NCBI GenBank assembly: GCA_022747635.1
Contig: JAKTNV010000604.1
Coordinates: 1-64,000, forward strand
Source: Hetaerina americana
Taxonomy: Eukaryota; Arthropoda; Insecta; Odonata; Calopterygidae
DNA length: 64,000 nt
Direction of reading: 5' to 3'
The position numbers were made by a program, and so were the translations under genes. This document shows positions 25,481 through 37,422 of the stretch, one piece after another. Within the stretch, counting starts at the first letter, position 1; each line of letters opens with the position of its first letter. Under the pieces are notes generated by a model. The model worked only from the letters and a program-made list of their open reading frames with translations, ran no database searches and was not told the origin of the DNA.

Positions 25481-28400
25481 TATTTTATTTTTAGAAATTT
25501 TAATTTTTACATTTTTCCATGTAAAGTCCCAATACCCCCCCTTTGGGTTCTAGGTGAAAATCTCACTAGACACAAATCAAACAAAAATGTTTCCATGGTG
25601 TGTATTGTTTTTCATTTTCATCAAATAAACAAAATAAAACCCAGAATAAATCCTGAAAGACAAAAAATGAGCATAAAAGAAGCTTCAGCGCAGGTGTTAA
25701 TGTTGCTAAAAGAGCCCAAATTTCAAAAAATATTGCGAAAAACAACAATCTTCTTTTTTAGAGTGAATGTTTGAGGTGTATAGAAGTCATTTATTTTATT
25801 TTTAGAAATTTTAATTTTTACATTTTTCCGTGAAAAGTCCCAATACCCCCCCTTTGGGTTCTAGGTTAAAATCTCACTCGACACAAATCAAACAAAAATG
25901 TTTCCATGGTGTGTATTGTTGTACGTTTTCATCAAATAAACAAAATAAAACCCAGAATAAATCCTGAAAGACAAGAAATGAGCATAAAAGATGCTTCAGC
26001 GCAAGTGTTAACGTTGCTAAAAGAGCCCAAATTTCAAAAAATATTGCGAAAAGCAGCAATCTTCTGTTTTAGAGTGAATGTTTGAGGTATATAGAAGGCA
26101 TTTATTTCATTTTTGGAAATTTTAATTTTTTACATTTTTCCATGAAAAGTGCCAATACCCCCCTTGGGTTCTAGGTGAAAATCTCACTCGACACAAATCA
26201 AACAAAAATGTTTCCATTGTGTGTATTGTATACATTTTCATCAAATAAACAAAATAAAACCCAGATTAAATCCTGAAAGACAAGAAATGAGCATAAAAGA
26301 TGCTTCAGCGCAAGTGTTAACGTTGCTAAAAGAGCCCAAATTTCAAAAAATATTGCGAAAAGCAGCAATCTTTTTTTTTAGGGTGAATGTTTGAGGTATA
26401 TAGAAGGCATTTATTTCATTTTTAGAAATTTTAATTTTTTACATTTTTCCATGAAAAGTGCCAATACCCCCCTTGGGTTCTAGGTGAAAATCTCACTGAA
26501 CACAAATAAAAAAAAAATGTTTCCATGGTGTGTATTGTTGTTCACATTCATCAAATAAACAAAATAAAACCCAGAATAAATCCTGAAAGACAAGAAATGA
26601 GCATAAAAGATGCTTCAGCGCATGTGTTAATGTTGCTAAAAGAGCCCAAATTTAAAAAATTTTGCGAAAAACAACAATCTTCTGTTTTAAAGTGAATGTT
26701 TGAGGTCCATAGAAGGCATTTATTTTATTTTTAGAAATTTTAATTTTTTACATTTTTCCATGAAAAGTGCCAAAACCCCTTCTTTGGGTTCTAGGTGAAA
26801 ATCTCACTGAACACAAATCAAAAAAAAATGTTTCCATGGTGTGTATTGTTGTTCATTTTCATCAAATAAAAAAATAAAACCCAGAATAAATCCTGAAAGG
26901 CAAGAAATGAGCATAAAAGATGCTACAGCGTAACTGATAACGTTGCTAAAAGAGCCCAAATTTCAAAAAATATTACGAAAAACAGCAATCTTCTGTTTTA
27001 GAGTGAATGTTTGAGGTGTATAGAAGGCATTTTTTTCATTTTTAGAAATTTAATTTTTCACATTTTTCCATGAAAAGTGCCAATACCCCCCCCTTTGGGT
27101 TCTAGGTGAAAATCTCACTCGACACAAATCAAACAAAAATGTTTCCATGGTGTGTATTGTTGTTCATTTTCATCAAATAAACAAAATAAAACCCAGAATA
27201 AATCCTGAAAGACAAAAAATGAGCATAAAAGAAGCTTCAGCGCAAGTGTTAATGTTGCTAAAAGAGCCCAAATTTCAAAAAATATTGCGAAAAACAACAA
27301 TCTTCTTTTTTAGAGTGAATGTTTGAGGTGTATAGAAGTCATTTATTTTATTTTTAGAAATTTTAATTTTTACATTTTTCCATGAAAAGTCCCAATACCC
27401 CCCCCTTTGGGTTCTAGGTGAAAATCTCACTCAACACAAATCAAACAAAAATGTTTCCATTGTGTGTATTGTTGTACATTTTCATCAAATAAACAAAATA
27501 AAACCCAGAATAAATCCTGAAAGACAAGAAATGAGCATAAAAGATGCTTCAGCGCAAGTGTTAAGGTTGCTAAAAGAGCCCAAATTTCAAAAAATATTGC
27601 GAAAGGCAGCAATCTTCTGTTTTAGAGTGAATGTTTGAGGTATATAGAAGGCATTTATTTCATTTTTAGAAATTTTAATTTTTTACATTTTTCCATGAAA
27701 AGTGCCAATACCCCCCTTGGGTTCTAGGTGAAAATCTCACTGAACACAAATAAAAAAAAAATGTTTCCATGGTGTGTATTGTTGTTCACATTCATCAAAT
27801 AAACAAAATAAAACCCAGAATAAATCCTGAAAGACAAGAAATGAGCATAAAAGATGCTTCAGCGCATGTGTTAATGTTGCTAAAAGAGCCCAAATTTCAA
27901 AAAATATTGCGAAAAACAACAATCTTCTGTTTTAAAGTGGATGTTTGAGGTCCATAGAAGGCATTTATTTTATTTTTAGAAATTTTAATTTTTTACATTT
28001 TTCCATGAAAAGTGCCAAAACCCCTTCTTTGGGTTCTAGGTGAAAATCTCACTGAACACAAATCAAAAAAAAATGTTTCCATGGTGTGTATTGTTGTTCA
28101 TTTTCATCAAATAAAAAAATAAAACCCAGAATAAATCCTGAAAGGAAGGAAATAGCATAAAAGATGCTACAGCGTAACTGTTAACGTTGCTAAAAGAGCC
28201 CAAATTTCAAAAAATATTGCGAAAAACAGCAATCTTCTGTTTTAGAGTGAATGTTTGAGGTGTATAGAAGGCATTTTTTTCATTTTTAGAAATTTAATTT
28301 TTCACATTTTTCCATGAAAAGTGCCAATACCCCCCCCTTTGGGTTCTAGGTGAAAATCTCATTCGACACAAATCAAACAAAAATGTTTCCATGGTGTGTA

Positions 28401-29869
28401 TTGTTGTTCATTTTCATCAAATAAACAAAATAAAACCCAGAATAAATCCTGAAAGATAAAAAATGAGCATAAAAGAAGCTTCAGCGCAAGTGTTAATGTT
28501 GCTAAAAGAGCCCAAATTTCAAAAAATATTGCGAAAAACAACAATCTTCTTTTTTAGAGTGAATATTTGAGGTGTATAGAAGTCATTTATTTTATTTTTA
28601 GAAATTTTAATTTTTACATTTTTCCATGAAAAGTCCCAATACCCCCCCCTTTGGGTTCTAGGTGAAAATCTCACTCGACACAAATCAAACAAAAATGTTT
28701 CCATGGTGTGTATTGTTGTACATTTTCATCAAATAAACAAAATAAAACCCAGAATAAATCCTGAAAGACAAGAAATGAGCATAAAAGATGCTTCAGCGCA
28801 AGTGTTAACGTTGCTAAAAGAGCCCAAATTTCAAAAAATATTGCGAAAAGCAGCAATCTTCTGTTTTAGAGTGAATGTTTGAGGTATATAGAAGGCATTT
28901 ATTTCATTTTTAGAAATTTTAATTTTTTACATTTTTCCATGAAAAGTGCCAATACCCCCCTTGGGTTCTAGGTGAAAATCTCACTCGACACAAATCAAAC
29001 AAAAATGTTTCCATTGTGTGTATTGTTTACATTTTCATCAAATAAAAAAATAAAACCCAGAATAAATCCTGAAAGGCAAGAAATGAGTAAAAGATGCTAC
29101 AGCGTAACTGTTAACGTTGCTAAAAGAGCCCAAATTTCAAAAAATATTGCGAAAAACAGCAATCTTCTGTTTTAGAGTGAATGTTTGAGGTGTATAGAAG
29201 GCATTTTTTTCAATTTTAGAAATTTAATTTTTCACATTTTTCCATGAAAAGTGCCAATACCCCCCCCTTTGGGTTCTAGGTGAAAATCTCACTCGACACA
29301 AATCAAACAAAAATGTTTCCATGGTGTGTATTGTTGTTCATTTTCATCAAATAAACAAAATAAAACCCAGAATAAATCCTGAAAGACAAAAAATGAGCAT
29401 AAAAGAAGCTTCAGCGCAAGTGTTAATGTTGCTAAAAGAGCCCAAATTTCAAAAAATATTGCGAAAAACAACAATCTTCTGTTTTAGAGTGAATTTTTGA
29501 GGTGTATAGAAGGCATTTATTTTATTTTTAGAAATTTTAATTTTTACATTTTTCCATGAAAAGTCCCAATACCCCCCCTTTGGGTTCTAGGTGAAAATCT
29601 CACTCGCAACAAATCAAACAAAAAAGTTTCCATGGTGTGTATTGTTGTTCATTTTCATCAAATAAATAAAATAAAACCCAGAATAAATCCTGAAAGACAA
29701 GAAATGAGCATAAAAGATCTTCAGCGCAAGTGTTAACGTTGCTAAAAGAGCCCAAATTTCAAAAAATATTGCGAAAAACAGCAATCTTCTGTTTTAGAGT
29801 GAATGTTTGAGGTATATAGAAGGCATTTATTTCATTTTTAGAAATTTTAATTTTTTACATTTTTCCATG

Positions 29870-29890
29870 AAAAGTGCCAATAAAAGTGCC
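29870..29890 (+). repeat. Duplicated AAAAGTGCC replacing the C tract (one of eight)
   Basis: In this monomer the usual C5-C11 junction is replaced by a second AAAAGTGCC, giving two copies separated by AAT. The same 21-base arrangement occurs at 20,548, 34,737, 42,706, 45,813, 50,165, 56,950 and 62,552. Its placement follows the higher-order duplications (4,867; 12,836; 3,107; 20,295; 5,602), so it arose once or a few times and was amplified. It is a good marker for this monomer subtype. Confidence 0.85.
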
Positions 29891-30476
29891 CTTTGGGTTC
29901 TAGGTGAAAATCTCACTCGACACAAATCAAACAAAAATGTTTCCATTGTGTGTATTGTTGTACATTTTCATCAAATAAACAAAATAAAACCCAGAATAAA
30001 TCCTGAAAGACAAGAAATGAGCATAAAAGATGCTTCAGCGCAAGTGTTAACGTTGCTAAAAGAGCCCAAATTTCAAAAAATATTGCGAAAAGCAGCAATC
30101 TTTTTTTTTAGAGTGAATGTTTGAGGTATATAGAAGGCATTTATTTCATTTTTAGAAATTTTAATTTTTTACATTTTTCCATGAAAAGTGCCAATACCCC
30201 CCTTGGGTTCTAGGTGAAAATCTCACTGAACACCAATAAAAAAAAATGTTTCCAATGTTGTGTATTGTTGTTCACATTCATCAAATAAACCAAATAAAAC
30301 CCAGAATAAATCCTGAAAGACAAGAAATGAGCATAAAAGATGCTTCAGCGCATGTGTTAATGTTGCTAAAAGAGCCCAAATTTCAAAAAATATTGCGAAA
30401 AACAACAATCTTCTGTTTTAAAGTGAATGTTTGTGGTCCATAGAAGGCATTTATTTTATTTTTAGAAATTTTAATT

Positions 30477-30742
30477 TTTTACATTCTTGAATCTAACAGT
30501 TTCAGGCTTAACTTGGTGGAATTCTTTCATGGTGAGGTGAAAGAAAGAGAAAAAACAACTTTGCACTTCCACACACTTTTTTAATATAACACGACCATGG
30601 TTTCGATGCTGCGCATCATCTTCAGGTGAATCACATGAAGATGATGCGCAGCATCGAAACCATGGTCGTGTTATATTAAAAAAGTGTGTGGAAGTGCAAA
30701 GTTGTTTTTTCTCTTTCTTTCACCTCACCATTTTACATTCTT
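30477..30742 (+). mobile_element. Palindromic insertion, copy 1 (spacer inverted)
   Basis: A 242-bp non-satellite segment (30,489-30,730) interrupts a monomer and is bounded by 12-bp direct repeats TTTTACATTCTT at 30,477-30,488 and 30,731-30,742. A 40-bp single-copy part (30,489-30,528) is followed by a palindrome at 30,529-30,731 with 101-bp arms around the base at 30,630. The only mismatched pair is G30,625/A30,635. The centre reads TTCAGGTGAATCACATGAA, the reverse complement of the other four copies. The arms contain CGAAACCATGGTCGTG, and an inverted terminal-repeat pair like this resembles Penelope-like elements with internal sequence lost. No reverse transcriptase or endonuclease frame is present. 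A foldback element is the alternative. Confidence 0.8.
30590..30628 (-). ncRNA. Hammerhead-ribozyme-like core, copy 1 (minus strand)
   Basis: Read on the minus strand this contains CAC, CTGAAGA (core C3-A9), one extra T, a GATGC/GCATC stem II with loop GCA, GAA, a short ACC/GGT stem III with loop AT, the cleavage-type base C, and GTG pairing with the first CAC. In this copy the plus-strand equivalent reads ATGAAGA and lacks core C3. The extra T between A9 and stem II departs from the canonical hammerhead, and stem I is only 3 bp, so activity is uncertain. Minimal hammerheads are known in Penelope-like terminal repeats. Confidence 0.35.
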
Positions 30743-32289
30743 CCATGAAAAGTGCCAAAACCCCTTCTTTGGGTTCTAGGTGAAAATCTCACTGAACACA
30801 AATAAATAAAAAATGTTTCCATGGTATGTATTGTTGTTCATTTTCATCAAATAAAAAAATAAAACCCAGAATAAATCCTGAAAGGCAAGAAATGAGCATA
30901 AAAGATGCTACAGCGTAACTGTTAACGTTGCTAAAAGAGCCCAAATTTCAAAAAATATTGCGAAAAACAGCAATCTTCTGTTTTAGAGTGAATGTTTGAG
31001 GTGTATAGAAGGCATTTTTTTCATTTTTAGAAATTTAATTTTTCACATTTTTCCATGAAAAGTGCCAATACCCCCCCCTTTGGGTTCTAGGTGAAAATCT
31101 CACTCGACACAAATCAAACAAAAATGTTTCCATGGTGTGTATTGTTGTTCATTTTCATCAAATAAACAAAATAAAACCCAGAATAAATCCTGAAAGACAA
31201 AAAATGAGCATAAAAGAAGCTTCAGCGCAAGTGTTAATGTTGCTAAAAGAGCCCAAATTTCAAAAAATATTGCGAAAAACAACAATCTTCTTTTTTAGAG
31301 TGAATGTTTGAGGTGTATAGAAGTCATTTATTTTATTTTTAGAAATTTTAAATTTTACATTTTTCCATGAAAAGTCCCAATACCCCCCCCTTTGGGTTCT
31401 AGGTGAAAATCTCACTCGCAACAAATCAAATAAAAATGTTTCCATGGTGTGTATTGTTGTTCATTTTCATCAAATAAATAAAATAAAACCCAGAATAAAT
31501 CCTGAAAGACAAGAAATGAGCATAAAAGATGCTTCAGCGCAAGTGTTAAGGTTGCTAAAAGAGCCCAAATTTCAAAAAATATTGCGAAAAACAGCAATCT
31601 TCTGTTTTAGAGTGAATGTTTGAGGTATATAGAAGGCATTTATTTCATTTTTAGAAATTTTAATTTTTTACATTTTTCCATGAAAAGTGCCAAAACCCCC
31701 CACTTTGGGTTCTAGGTGAAAATCTCACTCGACACAAATCAAACAAAAATGTTTCCATGGTGTGTATTGTTGTACATTTTCATCAAATAAACAAAATAAA
31801 ACCCAGAATAAATCCTGAAAGACAAGAAATGAGCATAAAAGATGCTTCAGCGCAAGTGTTAACGTTGCTAAAAGAGCCCAAATTTCAAAAAATATTGCGA
31901 AAAACAGCAATCTTCTGTTTTAGAGTGAATGTTTGAGGTATATAGAAGGCATTTATTTCATTTTTAGAAATTTTAATTTTTTACATTTTTCCATGAAAAG
32001 TGCCAATACCCCCCTTGGGTTCTAGGTGAAAATCTCACTGAACACCAATAAAAAAAAAATGTTTCCAATGTTGTGTATTGTTGTTCACATTCATCAAATA
32101 AACAAAATAAAACCCAGAATAAATCCTGAAAGACAAGAAATGAGCATAAAAGATGCTTCAGCGCATGTGTTAATGTTGCTAAAAGAACCCAAATTTCAAA
32201 AAATATTGCGAAAAACAACAATCTTCTGTTTTAAAGTGAATGTTTGTGGTCCATAGAAGGCATTTATTTTATTTTTAGAAATTTTAATT

Positions 32290-32555
32290 TTTTACATTCT
32301 TGAATCTAACAGTTTCAGGCTTAACTTGGTGGAATTCTTTCATGGTGAGGTGAAAGAAAGAGAAAAAACAACTTTGCACTTCCACACACTTTTTTAATAT
32401 AACACGACCATGGTTTCGATGCTGCGCATCATCTTCATGTGATTCACCTGAAGATGATGCGCAGCATCGAAACCATGGTCGTGTTATATTAAAAAAGTGT
32501 GTGGAAGTGCAAAGTTGTTTTTTCTCTTTCTTTCACCTCACCATTTTACATTCTT
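32290..32555 (+). mobile_element. Palindromic insertion, copy 2
   Basis: This copy has direct repeats at 32,290-32,301 and 32,544-32,555, a 40-bp single-copy part, then a 203-bp palindrome at 32,342-32,544. It sits 1,813 bp after copy 1, at the same point of the monomer and with the same flanks. The palindrome centre reads TTCATGTGATTCACCTGAA, the orientation shared by copies 2-5 and so probably ancestral. Arms and the single-copy part read the same as in copy 1. Confidence 0.8.
32445..32483 (+). ncRNA. Hammerhead-ribozyme-like core, copy 2 (plus strand)
   Basis: CAC 32,445-32,447; CTGAAGA 32,448-32,454; extra T 32,455; stem II GATGC 32,456-32,460 and GCATC 32,464-32,468; GAA 32,469-32,471; stem III ACC 32,472-32,474 with GGT 32,477-32,479; C17 at 32,480; GTG 32,481-32,483 closing stem I. 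The minus strand of the same palindrome carries ATGAAGA instead of CTGAAGA. Catalysis is not shown by sequence; the inserted T may disable it. Confidence 0.35.
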
Positions 32556-35343
32556 CCATGAAAAGTGCCAAAACCCCTTCTTTGGGTTCTAGGTGAAAAT
32601 CTCACTGAACACAAATCAAAAAAAAATGTTTCCATGGTATGTATTGTTGTTCATTTTCATCAAATAAAAAAATAAAACCCAGAATAAATCCTGAAAGGCA
32701 AGAAATGAGCATAAAAGATGCTACAGCGTAACTGTTAACGTTGCTAAAAGAGCCCAAATTTCAAAAAATATTGCGAAAAACAGCAATCTTCTGTTTTAGA
32801 GTGAATGTTTGAGGTGTATAGAAGGCATTTTTTTCATTTTTAGAAATTTAATTTTTCACATTTTTCCATGAAAAGTGCCAATACCCCCCCCTTTGGGTTC
32901 TAGGTGAAAATCTCACTCGACACAAATCAAACAAAAATGTTTCCATGGTGTGTATTGTTGTTCATTTTCATCAAATAAACAAAATAAAACCCAGAATAAA
33001 TCCTGAAAGACAAAAAATGAGCATAAAAGAAGCTTCAGCGCAAGTGTTAATGTTGCTAAAAGAGCCCAAATTTCAAAAAATATTGCGAAAAACAACAATC
33101 TTCTTTTTTAGAGTGAATGTTTGAGGTGTATAGAAGTCATTTATTTTATTTTTAGAAATTTTAAATTTTACATTTTTCCATGAAAAGTCCCAATACCTTC
33201 CCCTTTTGGTTCTAGGTGAATATCTCACTCGCAACAAATCAAATAAAAATGTTTCCATGGTGTGTATTGTTGTTCATTTTCATCAAATAAATAAAATAAA
33301 ACCCAGAATAAATCCTGAAAGACAAGAAATGAGCATAAAAGATGCTTCAGCGCAAGTGTTAAGGTTGCTAAAAGAGCCCAAATTTCAAAAAATATTGCGA
33401 AAAACAGCAATCTTCTGTTTTAGAGTGAATGTTTGAGGTATATAGAAGGCATTTATTTCATTTTTAGAAATTTTAATTTTTTACATTTTTCCATGAAAAG
33501 TGCCAAAACCCCCCACTTTGGGTTCTAGGTGAAAATCTCACTCGACACAAATCAAACAAAAATGTTTCCATGGTGTGTATTGTTGTACATTTTCATCAAA
33601 TAAACAAAATAAAACCCAGAATAAATCCTGAAAGACAAGAAATGAGCATAAAAGATGCTTCAGCGCAAGTGTTAACGTTGCTAAAAGAGCCCAAATTTCA
33701 AAAAATATTGCGAAAAGCAGCAATCTTCTGTTTTAGAGTGAATGTTTGAGGTATATAGAAGGCATTTATTTCATTTTTAGAAATTTTAATTTTTTACATT
33801 TTTCCATGAAAAGTGCCAATACCCCCCTTGGGTTCTAGGTGAAAATCTCACTCGACACAAATCAAACAAAAATGTTTCCATTGTGTGTATTGTTTACATT
33901 TTCATCAAATAAAAAAATAAAACCCAGAATAAATCCTGAAAGGCAAGAAATGAGTAAAAGATGCTACAGCGTAACTGTTAACGTTGCTAAAAGAGCCCAA
34001 ATTTCAAAAAATATTGCGAAAAACAGCAATCTTCTGTTTTAGAGTGAATGTTTGAGGTGTATAGAAGGCATTTTTTTCATTTTTAGAAATTTAATTTTTC
34101 ACATTTTTCCATGAAAAGTGCCAATACCCCCCCCTTTGGGTTCTAGGTGAAAATCTCACTCGACACAAATCAAACAAAAATGTTTCCATGGTGTGTATTG
34201 TTGTTCATTTTCATCAAATAAACAAAATAAAACCCAGAATAAATCCTGAAAGACAAAAAATGAGCATAAAAGAAGCTTCAGCGCAAGTGTTAATGTTGCT
34301 AAAAGAGCCCAAATTTCAAAAAATATTGCGAAAAACAACAATCTTCTGTTTTAGAGTGAATTTTTGAGGTGTATAGAAGGCATTTATTTTATTTTTAGAA
34401 ATTTTAATTTTTACATTTTTCCATGAAAAGTCCCAATACCCCCCCTTTGGGTTCTAGGTGAAAATCTCACTCGCAACAAATCAAACAAAAAAGTTTCCAT
34501 GGTGTGTATTGTTGTTCATTTTCATCAAATAAATAAAATAAAACCCAGAATAAATCCTGAAAGACAAGAAATGAGCATAAAAGATCTTCAGCGCAAGTGT
34601 TAACGTTGCTAAAAGAGCCCAAATTTCAAAAAATATTGCGAAAAACAGCAATCTTCTGTTTTAGAGTGAATGTTTGAGGTATATAGAAGGCATTTATTTC
34701 ATTTTTAGAAATTTTAATTTTTTACATTTTTCCATGAAAAGTGCCAATAAAAGTGCCCTTTGGGTTCTAGGTGAAAATCTCACTCGACACAAATCAAACA
34801 AAAATGTTTCCATTGTGTGTATTGTTGTACATTTTCATCAAATAAACAAAATAAAACCCAGAATAAATCCTGAAAGACAAGAAATGAGCATAAAAGATGC
34901 TTCAGCGCAAGTGTTAACGTTGCTAAAAGAGCCCAAATTTCAAAAAATATTGCGAAAAGCAGCAATCTTTTTTTTTAGAGTGAATGTTTGAGGTATATAG
35001 AAGGCATTTATTTCATTTTTAGAAATTTTAATTTTTTACATTTTTCCATGAAAAGTGCCAATACCCCCCTTGGGTTCTAGGTGAAAATCTCACTGAACAC
35101 CAATAAAAAAAAATGTTTCCAATGTTGTGTATTGTTGTTCACATTCATCAAATAAACCAAATAAAACCCAGAATAAATCCTGAAAGACAAGAAATGAGCA
35201 TAAAAGATGCTTCAGCGCATGTGTTAATGTTGCTAAAAGAGCCCAAATTTCAAAAAATATTGCGAAAAACAACAATCTTCTGTTTTAAAGTGAATGTTTG
35301 TGGTCCATAGAAGGCATTTATTTTATTTTTAGAAATTTTAATT

Positions 35344-35609
35344 TTTTACATTCTTGAATCTAACAGTTTCAGGCTTAACTTGGTGGAATTCTTTCATGGT
35401 GAGGTGAAAGAAAGAGAAAAAACAACTTTGCACTTCCACACACTTTTTTAATATAACACGACCATGGTTTCGATGCTGCGCATCATCTTCATGTGATTCA
35501 CCTGAAGATGATGCGCAGCATCGAAACCATGGTCGTGTTATATTAAAAAAGTGTGTGGAAGTGCAAAGTTGTTTTTTCTCTTTCTTTCACCTCACCATTT
35601 TACATTCTT
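35344..35609 (+). mobile_element. Palindromic insertion, copy 3
   Basis: Direct repeats lie at 35,344-35,355 and 35,598-35,609, with the palindrome at 35,396-35,598. It is the 4,867-bp counterpart of copy 1, yet its spacer has the orientation of copies 2, 4 and 5. This places the spacer flip in the lineage of copy 1 after the 4,867-bp duplication, or requires conversion of copy 3 by another copy. Confidence 0.8.
35499..35537 (+). ncRNA. Hammerhead-ribozyme-like core, copy 3 (plus strand)
   Basis: This has the same 39-base arrangement as copy 2, with CTGAAGA at 35,502-35,508 and the candidate cleavage base at 35,534. It carries the same extra T after the A9 position. Confidence 0.35.
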
Positions 35610-37156
35610 CCATGAAAAGTGCCAAAACCCCTTCTTTGGGTTCTAGGTGAAAATCTCACTGAACACAAATAAAAAAAAAATGTTTCCATGGTATGTATTG
35701 TTGTTCATTTTCATCAAATAAAAAAATAAAACCCAGAATAAATCCTGAAAGGCAAGAAATGAGCATAAAAGATGCTACAGCGTAACTGTTAACGTTGCTA
35801 AAAGAGCCCAAATTTCAAAAAATATTGCGAAAAACAGCAATCTTCTGTTTTAGAGTGAATGTTTGAGGTGTATAGAAGGCATTTTTTTCATTTTTAGAAA
35901 TTTAATTTTTCACATTTTTCCATGAAAAGTGCCAATACCCCCCCCTTTGGGTTCTAGGTGAAAATCTCACTCGACACAAATCAAACAAAAATGTTTCCAT
36001 GGTGTGTATTGTTGTTCATTTTCATCAAATAAACAAAATAAAACCCAGAATAAATCCTGAAAGACAAAAAATGAGCATAAAAGAAGCTTCAGCGCAAGTG
36101 TTAATGTTGCTAAAAGAGCCCAAATTTCAAAAAATATTGCGAAAAACAACAATCTTCTTTTTTAGAGTGAATGTTTGAGGTGTATAGAAGTCATTTATTT
36201 TATTTTTAGAAATTTTAATTTTTACATTTTTCCATGAAAAGTCCCAATACCCCCCCCTTTGGGTTCTAGGTGAAAATCTCACTCGCAACAAATCAAATAA
36301 AAATGTTTCCATGGTGTGTATTGTTGTTCATTTTCATCAAATAAATAAAATAAAACCCAGAATAAATCCTGAAAGACAAGAAATGAGCATAAAAGATGCT
36401 TCAGCGCAAGTGTTAAGGTTGCTAAAAGAGCCCAAATTTCAAAAAATATTGCGAAAAACAGCAATCTTCTGTTTTAGAGTGAATGTTTGAGGTATATAGA
36501 AGGCATTTATTTCATTTTTAGAAATTTTAATTTTTTACATTTTTCCATGAAAAGTGCCAAAACCCCCCACTTTGGGTTCTAGGTGAAAATCTCACTCGAC
36601 ACAAATCAAACAAAAATGTTTCCATGGTGTGTATTGTTGTACATTTTCATCAAATAAACAAAATAAAACCCAGAATAAATCCTGAAAGACAAGAAATGAG
36701 CATAAAAGATGCTTCAGCGCAAGTGTTAACGTTGCTAAAAGAGCCCAAATTTCAAAAAATATTGCGAAAAACAGCAATCTTCTGTTTTAGAGTGAATGTT
36801 TGAGGTATATAGAAGGCATTTATTTCATTTTTAGAAATTTTAATTTTTTACATTTTTCCATGAAAAGTGCCAATACCCCCCTTGGGTTCTAGGTGAAAAT
36901 CTCACTGAACACCAATAAAAAAAAAATGTTTCCAATGTTGTGTATTGTTGTTCACATTCATCAAATAAACAAAATAAAACCCAGAATAAATCCTGAAAGA
37001 CAAGAAATGAGCATAAAAGATGCTTCAGCGCATGTGTTAATGTTGCTAAAAGAACCCAAATTTCAAAAAATATTGCGAAAAACAACAATCTTCTGTTTTA
37101 AAGTGAATGTTTGTGGTCCATAGAAGGCATTTATTTTATTTTTAGAAATTTTAATT

Positions 37157-37422
37157 TTTTACATTCTTGAATCTAACAGTTTCAGGCTTAACTTGGTGGA
37201 ATTCTTTCATGGTGAGGTGAAAGAAAGAGAAAAAACAACTTTGCACTTCCACACACTTTTTTAATATAACACGACCATGGTTTCGATGCTGCGCATCATC
37301 TTCATGTGATTCACCTGAAGATGATGCGCAGCATCGAAACCATGGTCGTGTTATATTAAAAAAGTGTGTGGAAGTGCAAAGTTGTTTTTTCTCTTTCTTT
37401 CACCTCACCATTTTACATTCTT
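37157..37422 (+). mobile_element. Palindromic insertion, copy 4
   Basis: Direct repeats lie at 37,157-37,168 and 37,411-37,422, with the palindrome at 37,209-37,411. It is the 4,867-bp counterpart of copy 2 and identical to it as far as I can read, including the spacer. It arose by duplication of the host segment, not by a new insertion. Confidence 0.8.
37312..37350 (+). ncRNA. Hammerhead-ribozyme-like core, copy 4 (plus strand)
   Basis: This has the same 39-base arrangement as copy 2, with CTGAAGA at 37,315-37,321 and the candidate cleavage base at 37,347. It carries the same departure from the canonical core. Confidence 0.35.

Larger units (their letters stand above)
30150..33800 (+). repeat. 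Nested 1,813-bp duplication (5 monomers + insertion)
   Basis: Inside the 4,867-bp unit, about 30,150-31,960 recurs as about 31,963-33,770: monomers at 31,100, 31,260, 31,412 and 31,725 match 32,913, 33,073, 33,225 and 33,538, and the two palindromic insertions are 1,813 bp apart. 1,813 minus 254 is 1,559 bp, or five monomers. Because both 4,867-bp copies contain this pair, the 1,813-bp duplication came first. The second member has diverged slightly, for example CAATACCTTCCCCTTTTGG at 33,192. Confidence 0.85.

Noticed and set aside
30489..30730. DNA transposon (MITE) with terminal inverted repeats
   Set aside because: The arms do not reach the left end (40 bp lie outside). A 12-bp target duplication and hammerhead-like core fit a Penelope-like relic better, though a foldback element is not excluded.
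30529..30731. Palindrome as a transcription terminator or regulatory operator
   Set aside because: It is 203 bp, not adjacent to any gene, and bounded by direct repeats like an insertion.
30529..30731. Palindrome as a purely artificial chimera from library preparation
   Set aside because: It is present at five sites with the same single-copy flank and target repeats, which a random artefact would not reproduce. Assembly copying of one artefact is still conceivable.
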